The notes: generated from the letters alone by a model not told the origin. 64,000 nt of DNA from Pseudaeromonas aegiceratis (GCF_046254905.1 NZ_CP158016.1:2294001-2358000); one strand, 5' to 3'; shown: positions 27,861-40,228, numbered from the stretch's first letter. Numbers and translations are program-made.

Positions 27861-29027
27861 ATGAATGATGAGAGCAATGCCATGGATCTGCCCCAGATGT
27901 TGAAAATCCTGGCCACCCAGGACGGTTCCGATCTCTATCTTTCCACCGGCGCGCCCCCCTGCGCCAAGTTTCAAGGGGTGCTCAAGACCCTCAGTGATCA
28001 GCCCATGGCACCGGGGGACGTGGCCGCCATCGCCGACGCCATCATGGACAGCGAACAGCGCATCGCCTTCGAAAAAGATCTGGAGATGAACCTGGCCCTC
28101 TCCCTGCCCCAGGTGGGCCGCTTTCGGGTCAACATCTTCAAGCAGCGCAACGAGGTCTCCCTCGTGGCGCGTAACATCAAGCTGGACATCCCCCGCTTCG
28201 AGGATCTCAAGCTGCCGCCGATCCTGCTGGACGTGGTGATGGAGAAGCGGGGCCTGGTGCTGTTTGTCGGCGGCACCGGCTCGGGCAAGTCCACCTCACT
28301 GGCGGCCCTCATCGACCACCGCAACCGCAACACCAGCGGCCACATCATCACCATCGAGGATCCGGTGGAATATGTGCACCGCCACAAGAAGAGCATCATC
28401 AACCAGCGGGAGGTGGGGGTGGATACCCGCAGCTTCCACGCCGCCTTGAAGAACACCCTGCGCCAGGCGCCGGACGTCATCCTCATCGGCGAAATCCGCG
28501 ACCGGGAGACCATGGAACACGCCCTGGCCTTCTCCGAAACCGGTCACCTGGCCATCTCCACCCTGCACGCCAACAATGCCAACCAGGCGCTGGACCGCAT
28601 CATCAACTTCTTCCCAGAGGAGCGGCGGCCCCAGCTGCTCAACGACCTGGGCAACAACCTGCGGGCCTTCGTCTCCCAGCGGCTGGTGAAGACCCTGGAC
28701 GGCAAGCGCCGCGCCGCCATCGAGATCATGCTGGGCACCCACACCATCCGGGACCTCATCAAGCGCGGCGAGTTCGGCCCCTTGAAGGAGATCATGGAAA
28801 AATCCACCGCCCTGGGGATGCAGACCTTCGACAGCTCCTTGTTCAAGCTGGTGGTGGAGGAAGAGGTGATCAGCGAGGAGGAGGCCCTGAAGAACGCCGA
28901 CTCCCCCAACAACCTCAAGCTCAAGATCAAGCTGCACCGGGAGGAGGGTCAGTTGAAGAACACCGGCGACTCCGCCAGCTGGAGCCTGGATCCCATCGCC
29001 AGCGACGAAGAGGATCCCTTCGCCTGA
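27861..29027 (+). CDS. pilU: Type IV pilus retraction ATPase PilU
   Basis: The 388-residue PilT/PilU-family ATPase drives pilus retraction at the inner-membrane pilus base. It has Walker A GGTGSGKST, the Asp box (IITIEDPVEYVH), Walker B VILIGEIRDRETM and the His box HLAISTLHANN. The acidic tail and the length fit PilU rather than the shorter PilT. No pilT gene adjoins it here; PilU normally needs PilT for function. Confidence 0.92.
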   Translation: MNDESNAMDLPQMLKILATQDGSDLYLSTGAPPCAKFQGVLKTLSDQPMAPGDVAAIADAIMDSEQRIAFEKDLEMNLALSLPQVGRFRVNIFKQRNEVSLVARNIKLDIPRFEDLKLPPILLDVVMEKRGLVLFVGGTGSGKSTSLAALIDHRNRNTSGHIITIEDPVEYVHRHKKSIINQREVGVDTRSFHAALKNTLRQAPDVILIGEIRDRETMEHALAFSETGHLAISTLHANNANQALDRIINFFPEERRPQLLNDLGNNLRAFVSQRLVKTLDGKRRAAIEIMLGTHTIRDLIKRGEFGPLKEIMEKSTALGMQTFDSSLFKLVVEEEVISEEEALKNADSPNNLKLKIKLHREEGQLKNTGDSASWSLDPIASDEEDPFA

Positions 29028-29037
29028 GGCTGGCCAT

Positions 29038-29082
29038 TGCGCCAGGCGCTGAGTAGCTTGCCTTTGTGCCAGGTGCTGAGTA
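29038..29082 (+). repeat. Two 18-bp direct repeats
   Basis: tgcgccaggcgctgagta at 29038-29055 and tgtgccaggtgctgagta at 29065-29082 differ at two positions and are 27 bp apart start to start. They fill the gap between pilU and the next gene; function unknown. Confidence 0.7.
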
Positions 29083-29130
29083 TGGTGCGACACATTCGGG
29101 CCCTGCGGGGCCCGTTGTCATGGAGCCCCC

Positions 29131-30021
29131 GTGCATTACGAACTCTTCGCCCTGGCCGCCGCCCTGCTCTGGGCCATCGCCAGCCTGCTCTCCGTCCTGC
29201 CCGCCGCCCATCTGGGCGCCTTCGCCTTCAGCCGTTATCGCATGGTCTGCGTCACCACCATGCTGGGGCTGGCGAGCCTCGCCACCGGCGGCTTTGCCGC
29301 CTTCAGCCTGCCGCAGCTGGGCTGGATGGCCCTGTCGGGCCTCATCGGCATCTTCGTGGGGGACACGGCGCTCTACGCCTGTCTCAACCGCCTGGGACCG
29401 CGCCGCTCCGGGCTGCTGTTCGCCTGCAATGCCCTGTTCACCGCCCTGTTGGGGCTCTGGCTGTTCGATGAGCGGCTGGGGGGCTGGCGTCTGCTGGGGG
29501 GAGCACTCATCTTCGTCGGCGTGCTGCTGGCCATCGCCTTCGGCCGGCGCCACGACAACCGGTTCGAGCCGGTCCGTGGCGCCCTCTGGCTGGGGGTGGC
29601 CCTGGGGCTGCTGGCGGCCCTGTGCCAATCCCTGGGCAGTCTCATCGCCAAGCCGGTGATGAGCGCCGGCGTCGATCCGGTGGCCGCCTCCTGCACCCGC
29701 ATGGCTGCCGCCCTGCTGGCCCACCTGCTGCTGCGGGCCAGCGGCGTCCCCTTCGCCCGGGCCCGGCAGACCATCAACCTCAAGGTGCTGGGGGTGGTGG
29801 CGCTAAACGGCTTTTTGGCCATGGCCCTGGGCATGACCCTGATACTGTTGGCCTTGAAACATGGCGAGGTGAGCCTGGTGGCCATCCTCTCCGCCACCAC
29901 CCCCGTGATGCTGCTGCCCCTGCTGTGGGGCTACCACCGCCACAGACCCGCCGCCTCGGCCTGGGCCGGCGCCGCCCTGGTGGTGGCCGGCACCGCCCTG
30001 ATCCTGGGGATGAAGGCCTGA
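29131..30021 (+). CDS. EamA/DMT-family transporter
   Basis: The 296-residue membrane protein has ten hydrophobic segments in two EamA repeats (about residues 3-130 and 150-295), the drug/metabolite transporter architecture. The start is GTG, preceded by GGAG. The end of each repeat has the usual E-P/-V-G-LLIF pattern (LLGGALIFVGVLLAIAF, WAGAALVVAGTALIL). Substrate cannot be told from sequence. Confidence 0.88.
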   Translation: MHYELFALAAALLWAIASLLSVLPAAHLGAFAFSRYRMVCVTTMLGLASLATGGFAAFSLPQLGWMALSGLIGIFVGDTALYACLNRLGPRRSGLLFACNALFTALLGLWLFDERLGGWRLLGGALIFVGVLLAIAFGRRHDNRFEPVRGALWLGVALGLLAALCQSLGSLIAKPVMSAGVDPVAASCTRMAAALLAHLLLRASGVPFARARQTINLKVLGVVALNGFLAMALGMTLILLALKHGEVSLVAILSATTPVMLLPLLWGYHRHRPAASAWAGAALVVAGTALILGMKA

Positions 30022-30051
30022 GCCCCAGCGGGCTGGCCAGTAAAAGCGGCG

Positions 30052-30744
30052 TTAGAGAAACGCCGCCACTTCCGCCTCGCTCAAGGGCCGGTACTCGCCA
30101 GGCGCCAAGTCCGCATCCAGCGCCAAGGGACCGATCTGCTCCCGGTGCAGCTTCACCACCTTGTTGCCGATGGCGGCGAACATACGCTTGACCTGATGGT
30201 ACTTGCCCTCGTGGATGGTGAGCAGCGCCTCGGTGTCGGAGATGAGCTCCAGCTCGGCGGGTCGGGTCAGCTCCCGCTCGCTGCGCAGCTGGATGCCTTC
30301 GGCAAATTCGGCGATGGCGGACTCGGGCACCGGATCCGCCAGCCAGACCCGATAGCGCTTGGCGCACTCGTGGCGGGGGGAGGTGATGCGATGGGACCAT
30401 TGGCCATCGTCCGTGAGCAGCACCAGGCCCGTGGTATCCAGATCCAGCCGGCCGACACAGTGCAGCTTGCCCACGGCCGGCTCCTCCAGCAGGAAGAAGA
30501 CATTGGGATGATCGGGATCCTCATTGGAGCAGACATAGCCCTCGGGCTTGTGCAGCATGAAGTAGCGGGGGCCGGTCAGCCGCAGACTCTGGCCGGCATA
30601 CACCACCTCGTCGGCCTCCCCCAGCGTGGTGGCCCCTTGCTTGACCGGCTCGCCGTTGAGCAGCACCTCGCCGCCACGCAGCAGCCGACTGGCCTGGGAG
30701 CGGGTGATCCCCAGGCTCTGGGAAAGAAATTTATCCAAACGCAT
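30052..30744 (-). CDS. rsuA: 16S rRNA pseudouridine-516 synthase
   Basis: The 230-residue enzyme converts U516 of 16S rRNA to pseudouridine. It has an N-terminal S4 RNA-binding domain (MRLDKFLSQSLGITRSQASR) and the catalytic motif GRLDLDTTGL with D101. Length equals E. coli RsuA (231). The ATG at 30744 is chosen for its AGGAG site; the open frame extends 21 codons upstream without support. Confidence 0.93.
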   Translation of the reverse strand: MRLDKFLSQSLGITRSQASRLLRGGEVLLNGEPVKQGATTLGEADEVVYAGQSLRLTGPRYFMLHKPEGYVCSNEDPDHPNVFFLLEEPAVGKLHCVGRLDLDTTGLVLLTDDGQWSHRITSPRHECAKRYRVWLADPVPESAIAEFAEGIQLRSERELTRPAELELISDTEALLTIHEGKYHQVKRMFAAIGNKVVKLHREQIGPLALDADLAPGEYRPLSEAEVAAFL

Positions 30745-30945
30745 CGCTATCACTCCTGGTGCGGCGCAAAAGGCCCGCATTGTACTGCCACCACAGGCAC
30801 AAGGCATCTGTTATGCGTCACGCACCAGGTCGTCGGCACCGCCGAGTAAAAAAGCAGCATCCGAACCGCATCTTTTTATCGGCCCGGATGACAGCCTTTC
30901 CCCCGGCAGGCAAAATGGGCTCGGAATCACAAGTGTGAGACTCAT

Positions 30946-32133
30946 ATGGCAACAACTCGGACAACCCTTCGCCGCCTGCCTCTGGCCGAACTACGGCCCG
31001 GCATGTTTGTCACCCGGATCCTGCAACAGCAGGGGGAAACCCAGTTGAGTCAGAGCGGTCTGGTGGGCAGCCGCGAGCAAGTCCAACAGATGGCCCGCTT
31101 GGGCGTGCTGGCGGTGGAGGTGGATCTGGCGCGCGGGCGGCAAGCCGTTCAAGAGGCCAACGCATCCCCCGAAACGCCCCCCAAAACACCCAATAAGCCC
31201 AAGCTCACCAAGGCCCAGCACAAGGAGCGGATCCGCCGCCTGTATCAAGAGGCAAAGGGGGTGCAAGGCAAGCTGTTTGACCAGCTCAAGGCCGGCGAAC
31301 CCGTTGCCATCGCCCCCTTGGAAGCCCTCGCCGACGAGTTGGTGGATAGCATCTTCGAACACACAGATGCCCTCTTGTGCCTGAGCCGCATCCGGGAGAA
31401 AGACAGCTACCTGATGGAGCACTCCCTGAACGTGGGCATCCATCTGGCCAACTTCGGTCGACATCTGGGCCTGCCGCGCCAGGTGCTGAAGGAGCTGGCC
31501 ATCGGTGGCATGCTGCACGACACCGGCAAGATCATGATCCCCGACGCCGTGCTGCATAAACCCGGCCGCCTGACCGAAGAAGAATTCGCCATCATGAAGA
31601 CCCACGTCCACCTGGGTCAACAGATCCTTGACGCCTCCCTCGGCTTCAGCCCCATCATGCGTTCGGTGCTCAGCGGCCATCACGAGCGACTCGATGGCAA
31701 GGGTTATCCGGCAGGCCTGACCGGTGATGAGTTGGATCAGTTCGCCCGCATGGCCAGCGTGGTGGACGTGTACGACGCCCTCACCGCCGACCGCTGTTAC
31801 AAGCCCGGCATGCCCGCCTCCCACGCCCTGCGGATCCTGTTGCAAGGCGCCGGCCATCAGTTTGACGGCCCCTTGGTGGCGCAGTTTATCAAGTGTCTTG
31901 GGATCTATCCGGTGGGCAGCCTGGTCAAACTCGACAGCGGTCGCCTGGCCCTGGTGATGGAACGCAATGACAAGGCCCCCCTGCAGCCCCTGGTGAAGAT
32001 CCTCTACAGCACCAAGTCCAGCGCCTACCTGGAGGTCCGCCTGCTGGATCTGGCCCGCAGCGGCGAAACCGACCGCATCGAAACCGCCGCCGATCCCCGG
32101 CAGTACGGCATCGATCTTACCCCCTTCCTGTAG
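30946..32133 (+). CDS. HD-GYP domain protein (c-di-GMP phosphodiesterase type) with DUF3391
   Basis: The 395-residue cytosolic protein has an N-terminal DUF3391 domain (PLAELRPGMFVTRI...) and a C-terminal HD-GYP domain. The metal and catalytic motifs are complete: HSLNVGIHLANF, MLHDTGK near residue 190 and HHERLDGKGYP near residue 244. It is therefore likely to degrade cyclic di-GMP, although no signal-receiver domain is present and its input is unknown. It stands alone, divergent from rsuA. Confidence 0.88.
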   Translation: MATTRTTLRRLPLAELRPGMFVTRILQQQGETQLSQSGLVGSREQVQQMARLGVLAVEVDLARGRQAVQEANASPETPPKTPNKPKLTKAQHKERIRRLYQEAKGVQGKLFDQLKAGEPVAIAPLEALADELVDSIFEHTDALLCLSRIREKDSYLMEHSLNVGIHLANFGRHLGLPRQVLKELAIGGMLHDTGKIMIPDAVLHKPGRLTEEEFAIMKTHVHLGQQILDASLGFSPIMRSVLSGHHERLDGKGYPAGLTGDELDQFARMASVVDVYDALTADRCYKPGMPASHALRILLQGAGHQFDGPLVAQFIKCLGIYPVGSLVKLDSGRLALVMERNDKAPLQPLVKILYSTKSSAYLEVRLLDLARSGETDRIETAADPRQYGIDLTPFL

Positions 32134-32154
32134 CGTTCACCGAATACTCACTAA

Positions 32155-32185
32155 TAAAAATAAGGCCGAGCATCCTGCCCGGCCT
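32155..32185 (-). terminator. Terminator of putP
   Basis: On the minus strand an aggccg...cggcct stem with an internal loop is followed by ttatttttatta just after putP. It could also serve the convergent HD-GYP gene. Confidence 0.65.
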
Positions 32186-32198
32186 CGTTGTCGTAACC

Positions 32199-33716
32199 TC
32201 ACGCCTGTTCGGCGGTGCCTGGATCCAGCTCGCCGTTGGCGGCCATGGTCAGTTCCATGCGGCGGAAGCCCTGGGTCACGGTGACCGAGGGGGCCTTGTC
32301 CAGCAGGCTCACCAGCCAGATGGTCAGGGTGGCCAGGCCAAAGCCAGGCACCATCTCATACAGACCAAACCAGCCGCCGTTGCGCCAGATGATGACCGTC
32401 AGGGCACCCACCAGCATGCCGGCCAAGGCGCCGTTGCGGGTCATGCGGGGCCACAGCACCGACAGGAGCACCACAGGGCCGAAGGCGGAGCCGAAACCGG
32501 CCCAGGCATACCCCACCAGACCCAGCACCTGGCTGGTGGGATCCGAGGCGATGGCCAGGGCCACCAGGGCCACCAGCAGCACCATCAGGCGACCACACCA
32601 CACCAGCTCCTTGTCCGAGGCGTTAGGCCGCAGAAAGGCCTTGTAGAAGTCCTCGGTCAGGGCGGAGGAGGAGACCAGCAGCTGACAGGACAGGGTGCTC
32701 ATCACCGCCGCCAGGATGGCGGAGAGCAGGATGCCGGCGATCCAGGGGTTGAACAGGATCTGGGACAGGGCGATAAACACCGTCTCGCTGTTGGCCTTGA
32801 CGCCCGCGGCCTGACCCGGATTGGCGGCATAGTAAGCGATGCCGAAGAAACCGACGCCGATGGCCCCCGCCAGAGTCAGCACCATCCAGGTCATGGCGAT
32901 GCGCCGGGCCTTGGGTATGGTCTGCAAGGAGCTGGCGGCCATGAAGCGGGCCAGAATATGGGGCTGCCCCATGTAGCCCAGGCCCCAGGCCATCAGGGAG
33001 ATGATGCCGATGGTGGTGGTGCCGTTAAACAGATCCGTCATGGCCGGATTGATCTGCTCCACCGTGCTCACCGCCTCGCCGAAGCTGCCCACATGGAGCA
33101 TGACGATGACCGGGGTCAGCAGCAGGGCGAAGATCATCAGGGTGGCCTGCACCGTATCGGTCCAGCTCACCGCCAGGAAGCCACCGATAAACACGTAGGC
33201 CAGGGTCGCCAACGCGCCCAGCCACAGGGCGGTGCCGTAGTCAAAGCCGAAGGTCTGCTCGAACAGGCGGGCACCGGCCACCATGCCGGAGGCACAGTAG
33301 ATGGTGAAGAACAGCAGTATGATGATGGCGGATAACACCCGCAGCAGCCGGCTGCGATCCTCGAAGCGGTGGGTGAAGTAATCCGGCAGGGTCAGGGCGT
33401 TGCGGGAGAGCTCGGTGTAGACCCGCAGGCGACCGGCCACCAGCAGCCAGTTGAACCAGGCCCCGATCACGAGGCCAATGGCGATCCAGCTTTCACTGAT
33501 GCCGGAGACGAAGATGGCACCCGGCAAGCCCAGCAGCAGCCAGCCGCTCATGTCGGAGGCACCGGCGCTCATGGCGGTGACGAAGCTGCCCAGCCGGCGA
33601 CCGCCCAGAATGTAGTCGGACAGATTGCGGGTATAACGCCAAGCCATGAAGCCGATGGCGATCATAGCCAGCATGTAGATCACAAAGGTGATCGTGGTTG
33701 GGTTGGTTGTGCTCAT
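32199..33716 (-). CDS. putP: Sodium/proline symporter
   Basis: The 505-residue solute:sodium symporter imports proline with Na+. It is very close to E. coli PutP across the whole length, for example DYILGGRRLGSFVTAMSAGA, GWLLLGLPGAIFVSGISESW and LSAILAAVMSTLSCQLL. The ATG at 33716 has AGGA 6 nt before it; an upstream in-frame extension is not supported. putA is not in this window. Confidence 0.94.
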   Translation of the reverse strand: MSTTNPTTITFVIYMLAMIAIGFMAWRYTRNLSDYILGGRRLGSFVTAMSAGASDMSGWLLLGLPGAIFVSGISESWIAIGLVIGAWFNWLLVAGRLRVYTELSRNALTLPDYFTHRFEDRSRLLRVLSAIIILLFFTIYCASGMVAGARLFEQTFGFDYGTALWLGALATLAYVFIGGFLAVSWTDTVQATLMIFALLLTPVIVMLHVGSFGEAVSTVEQINPAMTDLFNGTTTIGIISLMAWGLGYMGQPHILARFMAASSLQTIPKARRIAMTWMVLTLAGAIGVGFFGIAYYAANPGQAAGVKANSETVFIALSQILFNPWIAGILLSAILAAVMSTLSCQLLVSSSALTEDFYKAFLRPNASDKELVWCGRLMVLLVALVALAIASDPTSQVLGLVGYAWAGFGSAFGPVVLLSVLWPRMTRNGALAGMLVGALTVIIWRNGGWFGLYEMVPGFGLATLTIWLVSLLDKAPSVTVTQGFRRMELTMAANGELDPGTAEQA

Positions 33717-33872
33717 GGGCGTCCTGCCATTTGACGTGGAAAAACGCACATTGTGCGGGGAAAAGCGCGGCAGAGCAAGCCGACGGATGAGTCCCTCCCC
33801 CATGCCTTGCCAAGCGCGGGATCGCCTGTCACAGTGGCCGCCAACCTGTCGCCCCACTGTCGGAGAAGAATC

Positions 33873-34328
33873 TTGTCCCGTCTACTCGTGCTGTGCTGTC
33901 TGCTGCTGTCCGCCTGCGCCAGCCTCAACCCCGTCCAGGCCCCCAAGGTGCTGGTCAATTCCGTGGCGCTGCAGCCCCAGGCCAGCGGCCTGCCCCAGCT
34001 GGCCATCTCCTTGCACCTGAGCAATCCCAACGATCGGGAACTCTCCTTGCGTGGCGCCAGTTACGATCTGTCGGTGGAGGGGCATGCCCTGCTCTCCGGC
34101 GTCGCCAACCAGCTGCCTGTACTGCCGGCCTACGGCGAGGCCGATGTCACCCTGCTGGCCCGCCCCGATATGCTCGGTGCCCTGGCCCTGGCCCAGCAGC
34201 TGCTCAGTGCCCCGCCCAAGGAGGGACTGGGCTACCAGCTGCACCTGGTGCTGGATGCCGGCGCCCTGCTGCCCAATATCACCCTGGAAAAAGCGGGGCG
34301 GCTTGGCAGCCCAACCAGCCGGCAATAA
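33873..34328 (+). CDS. LEA type 2 family lipoprotein
   Basis: The 151-residue protein starts at a TTG (GGAG 8 nt upstream) and has a lipoprotein signal: SRLLVLCCLLLSAC with the lipobox LSAC giving the modified Cys at residue 15. The mature part is a single LEA14/WHy-type beta domain (VALQPQASGLPQLAISLHLSNPNDRELSLRG). It is probably anchored in the outer membrane. Its function is not established. An ATG-initiated longer form is possible but would spoil the lipoprotein signal. Confidence 0.75.
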   Translation: MSRLLVLCCLLLSACASLNPVQAPKVLVNSVALQPQASGLPQLAISLHLSNPNDRELSLRGASYDLSVEGHALLSGVANQLPVLPAYGEADVTLLARPDMLGALALAQQLLSAPPKEGLGYQLHLVLDAGALLPNITLEKAGRLGSPTSRQ

Positions 34329-34347
34329 GCCCCTCACGTCGGGGATA

Positions 34348-34377
34348 AAAAAAGCCTCCCAATCGGGAGGCTTTTTT
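34348..34377. terminator. Bidirectional terminator between the LEA lipoprotein gene and carB
   Basis: An aaaaaagcctccc / gggaggctttttt stem with a 4-nt loop has T runs in both directions, serving both convergent genes. Confidence 0.92.
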
Positions 34378-34391
34378 GTCAGCAGAGCGGC

Positions 34392-37619
<3,228 letters not shown>

Positions 37620-37637
37620 GACTCTCTACCCTACTCT

Positions 37638-38768
37638 TTATGCGCGGTACGTCTTGATAAGCTCGATGAAATGGTCAAACAGCGGCGCGGCATCGTGCGG
37701 CCCCGGGCTTGCTTCCGGGTGACCCTGGAAGCTGAACGCCGGCTTGTCGGTTCTGTGGATCCCCTGCAAGGAGCCATCGAACAGGGACACATGGGTGGCC
37801 CGCAGGTTGCTCGGCAGGGTTGCCTCGTCCACCGCGAAGCCGTGGTTTTGGCTGGTGATCATCACCACGTCCCGATCCAGGTCCTTCACCGGGTGGTTAG
37901 CACCGTGGTGACCGAACTTCATCTTGACCGTCTTGGCACCGGAGGCCAGACCCAGCAGCTGGTGACCCAGGCAGATGCCGAACACCGGGATCTCGGTGTC
38001 GAGGAATGCCTTGATGGCGGCGATGGCGTAGTCGCAGGGCTCAGGGTCGCCGGGGCCGTTGGACAGGAAGATACCGTCCGGGTTCATGGCCAGCACCTCG
38101 GCGGCCGGGGTCTTGGCCGGCACGACTGTCAGGCGGCAGCCCCGATCCACCAGCATGCGCAGTATGTTGCGCTTGGCGCCAAAGTCGTAGGCCACCACGT
38201 GGAGCGGCAGCTCGGCCGGGCTCACGTGCCCCTCGCCCAGTTGCCAACTGCCCTCTGTCCAGGGATAGGCTGCCTTGACGGTCACTTCCTTCGCCAGATC
38301 CATGCCCTTCAAGCCCGGGAAGCCCTTGGCCAGCTCCAGCGCCTTGGCCTCGTCCAGGTTGCGGCCGGTCATGATGCAGCCGGCCTGGGCACCGGTTTCC
38401 CGCAGCCGACGGGTCAGCTTGCGAGTGTCGATGTCGGCGATGCCCACCACCTTGTGGCGCTTGAGGTATTCGGAGAGGGTTTCTTGACTGCGGAAGTTGG
38501 AGGCGATGAGGGGAAGGTCGCGAATGATGAGGCCCTGGGCGTGGATGCCGGTGGATTCTTCGTCTTCGCTGTTGGTGCCTGTGTTGCCGATGTGGGGGTA
38601 AGTGAGGGTGACGATCTGGCGGGAATAGGAAGGATCTGTGAGGATTTCCTGGTATCCCGTCATCGAGGTATTAAACACCACCTCCCCGACGGAACAGCCT
38701 TCTGCGCCAATCGAAATGCCCTTGAATACCGTGCCATCTTCCAACACGAGTAAGGCTGAATGAGTCAA
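37638..38768 (-). CDS. carA: Carbamoyl-phosphate synthase small subunit (glutaminase)
   Basis: The 376-residue protein is the class I amidotransferase that supplies ammonia to CarB. The active-site Cys is in FGICLGHQLLG and the His/Glu pair in FQGHPEASPG. The length is as in E. coli. It is preceded by a leader of about 100 nt with promoter and structured RNA, and the dapB gene lies 540 bp upstream on the same strand. Confidence 0.97.
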   Translation of the reverse strand: MTHSALLVLEDGTVFKGISIGAEGCSVGEVVFNTSMTGYQEILTDPSYSRQIVTLTYPHIGNTGTNSEDEESTGIHAQGLIIRDLPLIASNFRSQETLSEYLKRHKVVGIADIDTRKLTRRLRETGAQAGCIMTGRNLDEAKALELAKGFPGLKGMDLAKEVTVKAAYPWTEGSWQLGEGHVSPAELPLHVVAYDFGAKRNILRMLVDRGCRLTVVPAKTPAAEVLAMNPDGIFLSNGPGDPEPCDYAIAAIKAFLDTEIPVFGICLGHQLLGLASGAKTVKMKFGHHGANHPVKDLDRDVVMITSQNHGFAVDEATLPSNLRATHVSLFDGSLQGIHRTDKPAFSFQGHPEASPGPHDAAPLFDHFIELIKTYRA

Positions 38769-38866
38769 GACGACCTCCGAGTCACTATCTGGTTCAGGTT
38801 CTGCTGCCGACGCCCACCGGTGACAGCCGACCTTTTCAGGTCACTGCGCCACCCTGCGGGCAAATT
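38769..38866 (-). promoter_or_regulatory. Structured 5' leader of carAB (candidate)
   Basis: From the predicted start near 38866 to the carA ATG the RNA can fold into a GACCT-GAAA-AGGTC hairpin, nested in or competing with a GTGAC...GTCAC pairing, followed by further GC-rich pairings (ggtgggcgtcggc). The dense pairing suggests control by attenuation or ligand binding, but I cannot match it to a known riboswitch. Confidence 0.35.
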
Positions 38867-38872
38867 CCGCGT

Positions 38873-38900
38873 ATTTTACACCAAATTCTCGGACTGACAA
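38873..38900 (-). promoter_or_regulatory. Predicted proximal carAB promoter
   Basis: On the minus strand -35 TTGTCA (38895-38900) and -10 TAAAAT (38873-38878) are 16 bp apart, about 105 bp before the carA ATG. Confidence 0.55.
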
Positions 38901-38926
38901 GCGACAGGATCCGAGCAAGTGAAATA

Positions 38927-38955
38927 ATATTCCATTTTTTTGCATAGAATGTCAA
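38927..38955 (-). promoter_or_regulatory. Predicted distal carAB promoter
   Basis: A perfect TTGACA (38950-38955, minus strand) is followed after 17 bp by GAATAT (38927-38932); TATTAT overlaps it 3 nt further on. Two tandem car promoters are known in E. coli. Confidence 0.4.
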
Positions 38956-39283
38956 TCGAGAAAGATGGCGCCTGTTTTTTGACAGGTTTGACATCAAAAA
39001 TGGCAGCCATGGTTATAATTGACAAAAATAACTTATAAAATCATATTTCAATGATCAACTTATTGTTTTTATTTATATAAATACAAATGTGCGCGCAAAT
39101 AAAACCATAACAATCCCCACGACAAGGCAAGAAAGATTATAAAAACAAGATTTTCACCAAATCTTACCAGCGATATTCATTCATCTATCAACAATCAGCC
39201 ATCCCGAGTCGAGACACAGTAAATCCTGACCAATTGGACAACGTTTTTCCGGCTTAGGCTGGCCTGTGTCGCTAAGAAGAAGC

Positions 39284-39312
39284 CAAAAAAAACCGCCTTT
39301 CGGCGGTTTTTT
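39284..39312 (-). terminator. Terminator of dapB
   Basis: An aaaaccgcc / ggcggtttt stem with a TTTC-type loop and A/T runs on both sides lies directly after the dapB stop. It is symmetrical enough to stop plus-strand transcripts too. Confidence 0.88.
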
Positions 39313-40124
39313 CACTTCAGACCCAGAACATCCTGCATGTCATACAGATTGGCCGGCTGGCTGGCCAGCCAGGCAGCGGCTCGAACGGCACCATTGGCGA
39401 AGGTCAGACGACTGGAGGCCTTGTGGGTGATCTCCACCCGCTCGCCGATATCGGCAAACATGGCGGTGTGCTCCCCCACCAGATCCCCGGCGCGTATGGT
39501 GGCAAAGCCGATGGTCTTGCGATCCCGCTCACCCGTGATGCCTTCACGGCCATAGACGGCACACTCCTTGAGATCCCGGCCTAGCGTCTTGGCGATGACC
39601 TCCCCCATGGACAGGGCGGTACCGGACGGGGCATCCACCTTGAATCTGTGGTGCCCCTCGATGATCTCGATGTCGCTGTACTCCCCCATCACCTTGGCGG
39701 CCTGCTCCAGCAGCTTGAACACCAGGTTGACCCCCACGCTGTAGTTGGAGGCAAACACCACCCCCACCCGGGTGGCGGCATCCTGGATCTGCTGTTTGCC
39801 AGCCTCATCCAAGCCGGTGGTGCCGATGACCACGGGTTTGCCATGGGCCACGGCAAACGCCAGGGTGGCCAGGGTGGCCTCGGGACGGGTGAAGTCGATG
39901 ATGATGTCAAAATCGTCCGCCACCTGGCTCAGGTTGTCGGCGATCTTGACGCCGTTGGCCCCCAGACCGTTGAGTTCCCCCACGTCCAGGCCGATGACGG
40001 CGGCGCCTGGCCGTTCCAGGGCGGCGCCCAGGGTCACGCCCTCGGCATGGCTAATGGCTTCCAGCAGGGCCTTGCCCATGCGGCCCTGACACCCCATCAG
40101 GGCGATACGGATTGGCATATCCAT
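39312..40124 (-). CDS. dapB: 4-hydroxy-tetrahydrodipicolinate reductase
   Basis: The 270-residue enzyme reduces 4-hydroxy-tetrahydrodipicolinate with NAD(P)H in the lysine and meso-diaminopimelate pathway. The nucleotide-binding motif is GCQGRMGKALLEA, and EGHHRFKVDAPSGTA carries the catalytic His and Lys. A second ATG lies two codons in, and either could start. The dapB-carA-carB order is common in gammaproteobacteria. Confidence 0.95.
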   Translation of the reverse strand: MDMPIRIALMGCQGRMGKALLEAISHAEGVTLGAALERPGAAVIGLDVGELNGLGANGVKIADNLSQVADDFDIIIDFTRPEATLATLAFAVAHGKPVVIGTTGLDEAGKQQIQDAATRVGVVFASNYSVGVNLVFKLLEQAAKVMGEYSDIEIIEGHHRFKVDAPSGTALSMGEVIAKTLGRDLKECAVYGREGITGERDRKTIGFATIRAGDLVGEHTAMFADIGERVEITHKASSRLTFANGAVRAAAWLASQPANLYDMQDVLGLK

Positions 40125-40188
40125 CTTGCTCTTTGCTCCTTGAAAACTGGCCTAATAGTGTAGCCAGCCTGGGTGGCGATAAAAAGGC

Positions 40189-40216
40189 AAAAAAAAGCCG
40201 ACCACCCGGTCGGCTT
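40189..40216 (-). terminator. Terminator of fklB
   Basis: On the minus strand gccgacc / ggtcggc with a short loop is followed by eight T, 13 bp after the fklB stop. Confidence 0.88.
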
Positions 40217-40228
40217 CTTGGCTGGGGC

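Larger units (their letters stand above)
38769..39311. other. AT-rich gap between carA and dapB; no protein gene
   Basis: About 540 bp with no credible coding frame. The middle (38930-39200) is very AT-rich compared with the rest of the window. It holds the carAB control region and two plus-strand TTGACA motifs with TATAAT-like sequences near 38988-39050. tattcattcatcta near 39175 resembles half an ArgR box; I could not define a full one. Confidence 0.5.

Noticed and set aside
38780..38860. Resemblance of the carA leader (gaacctgaaccagata, cggagg) to a TPP riboswitch.
   Set aside because: The 5' half (CUGAGA) and the correct pairing helices are absent, and carAB is not a thiamine gene.
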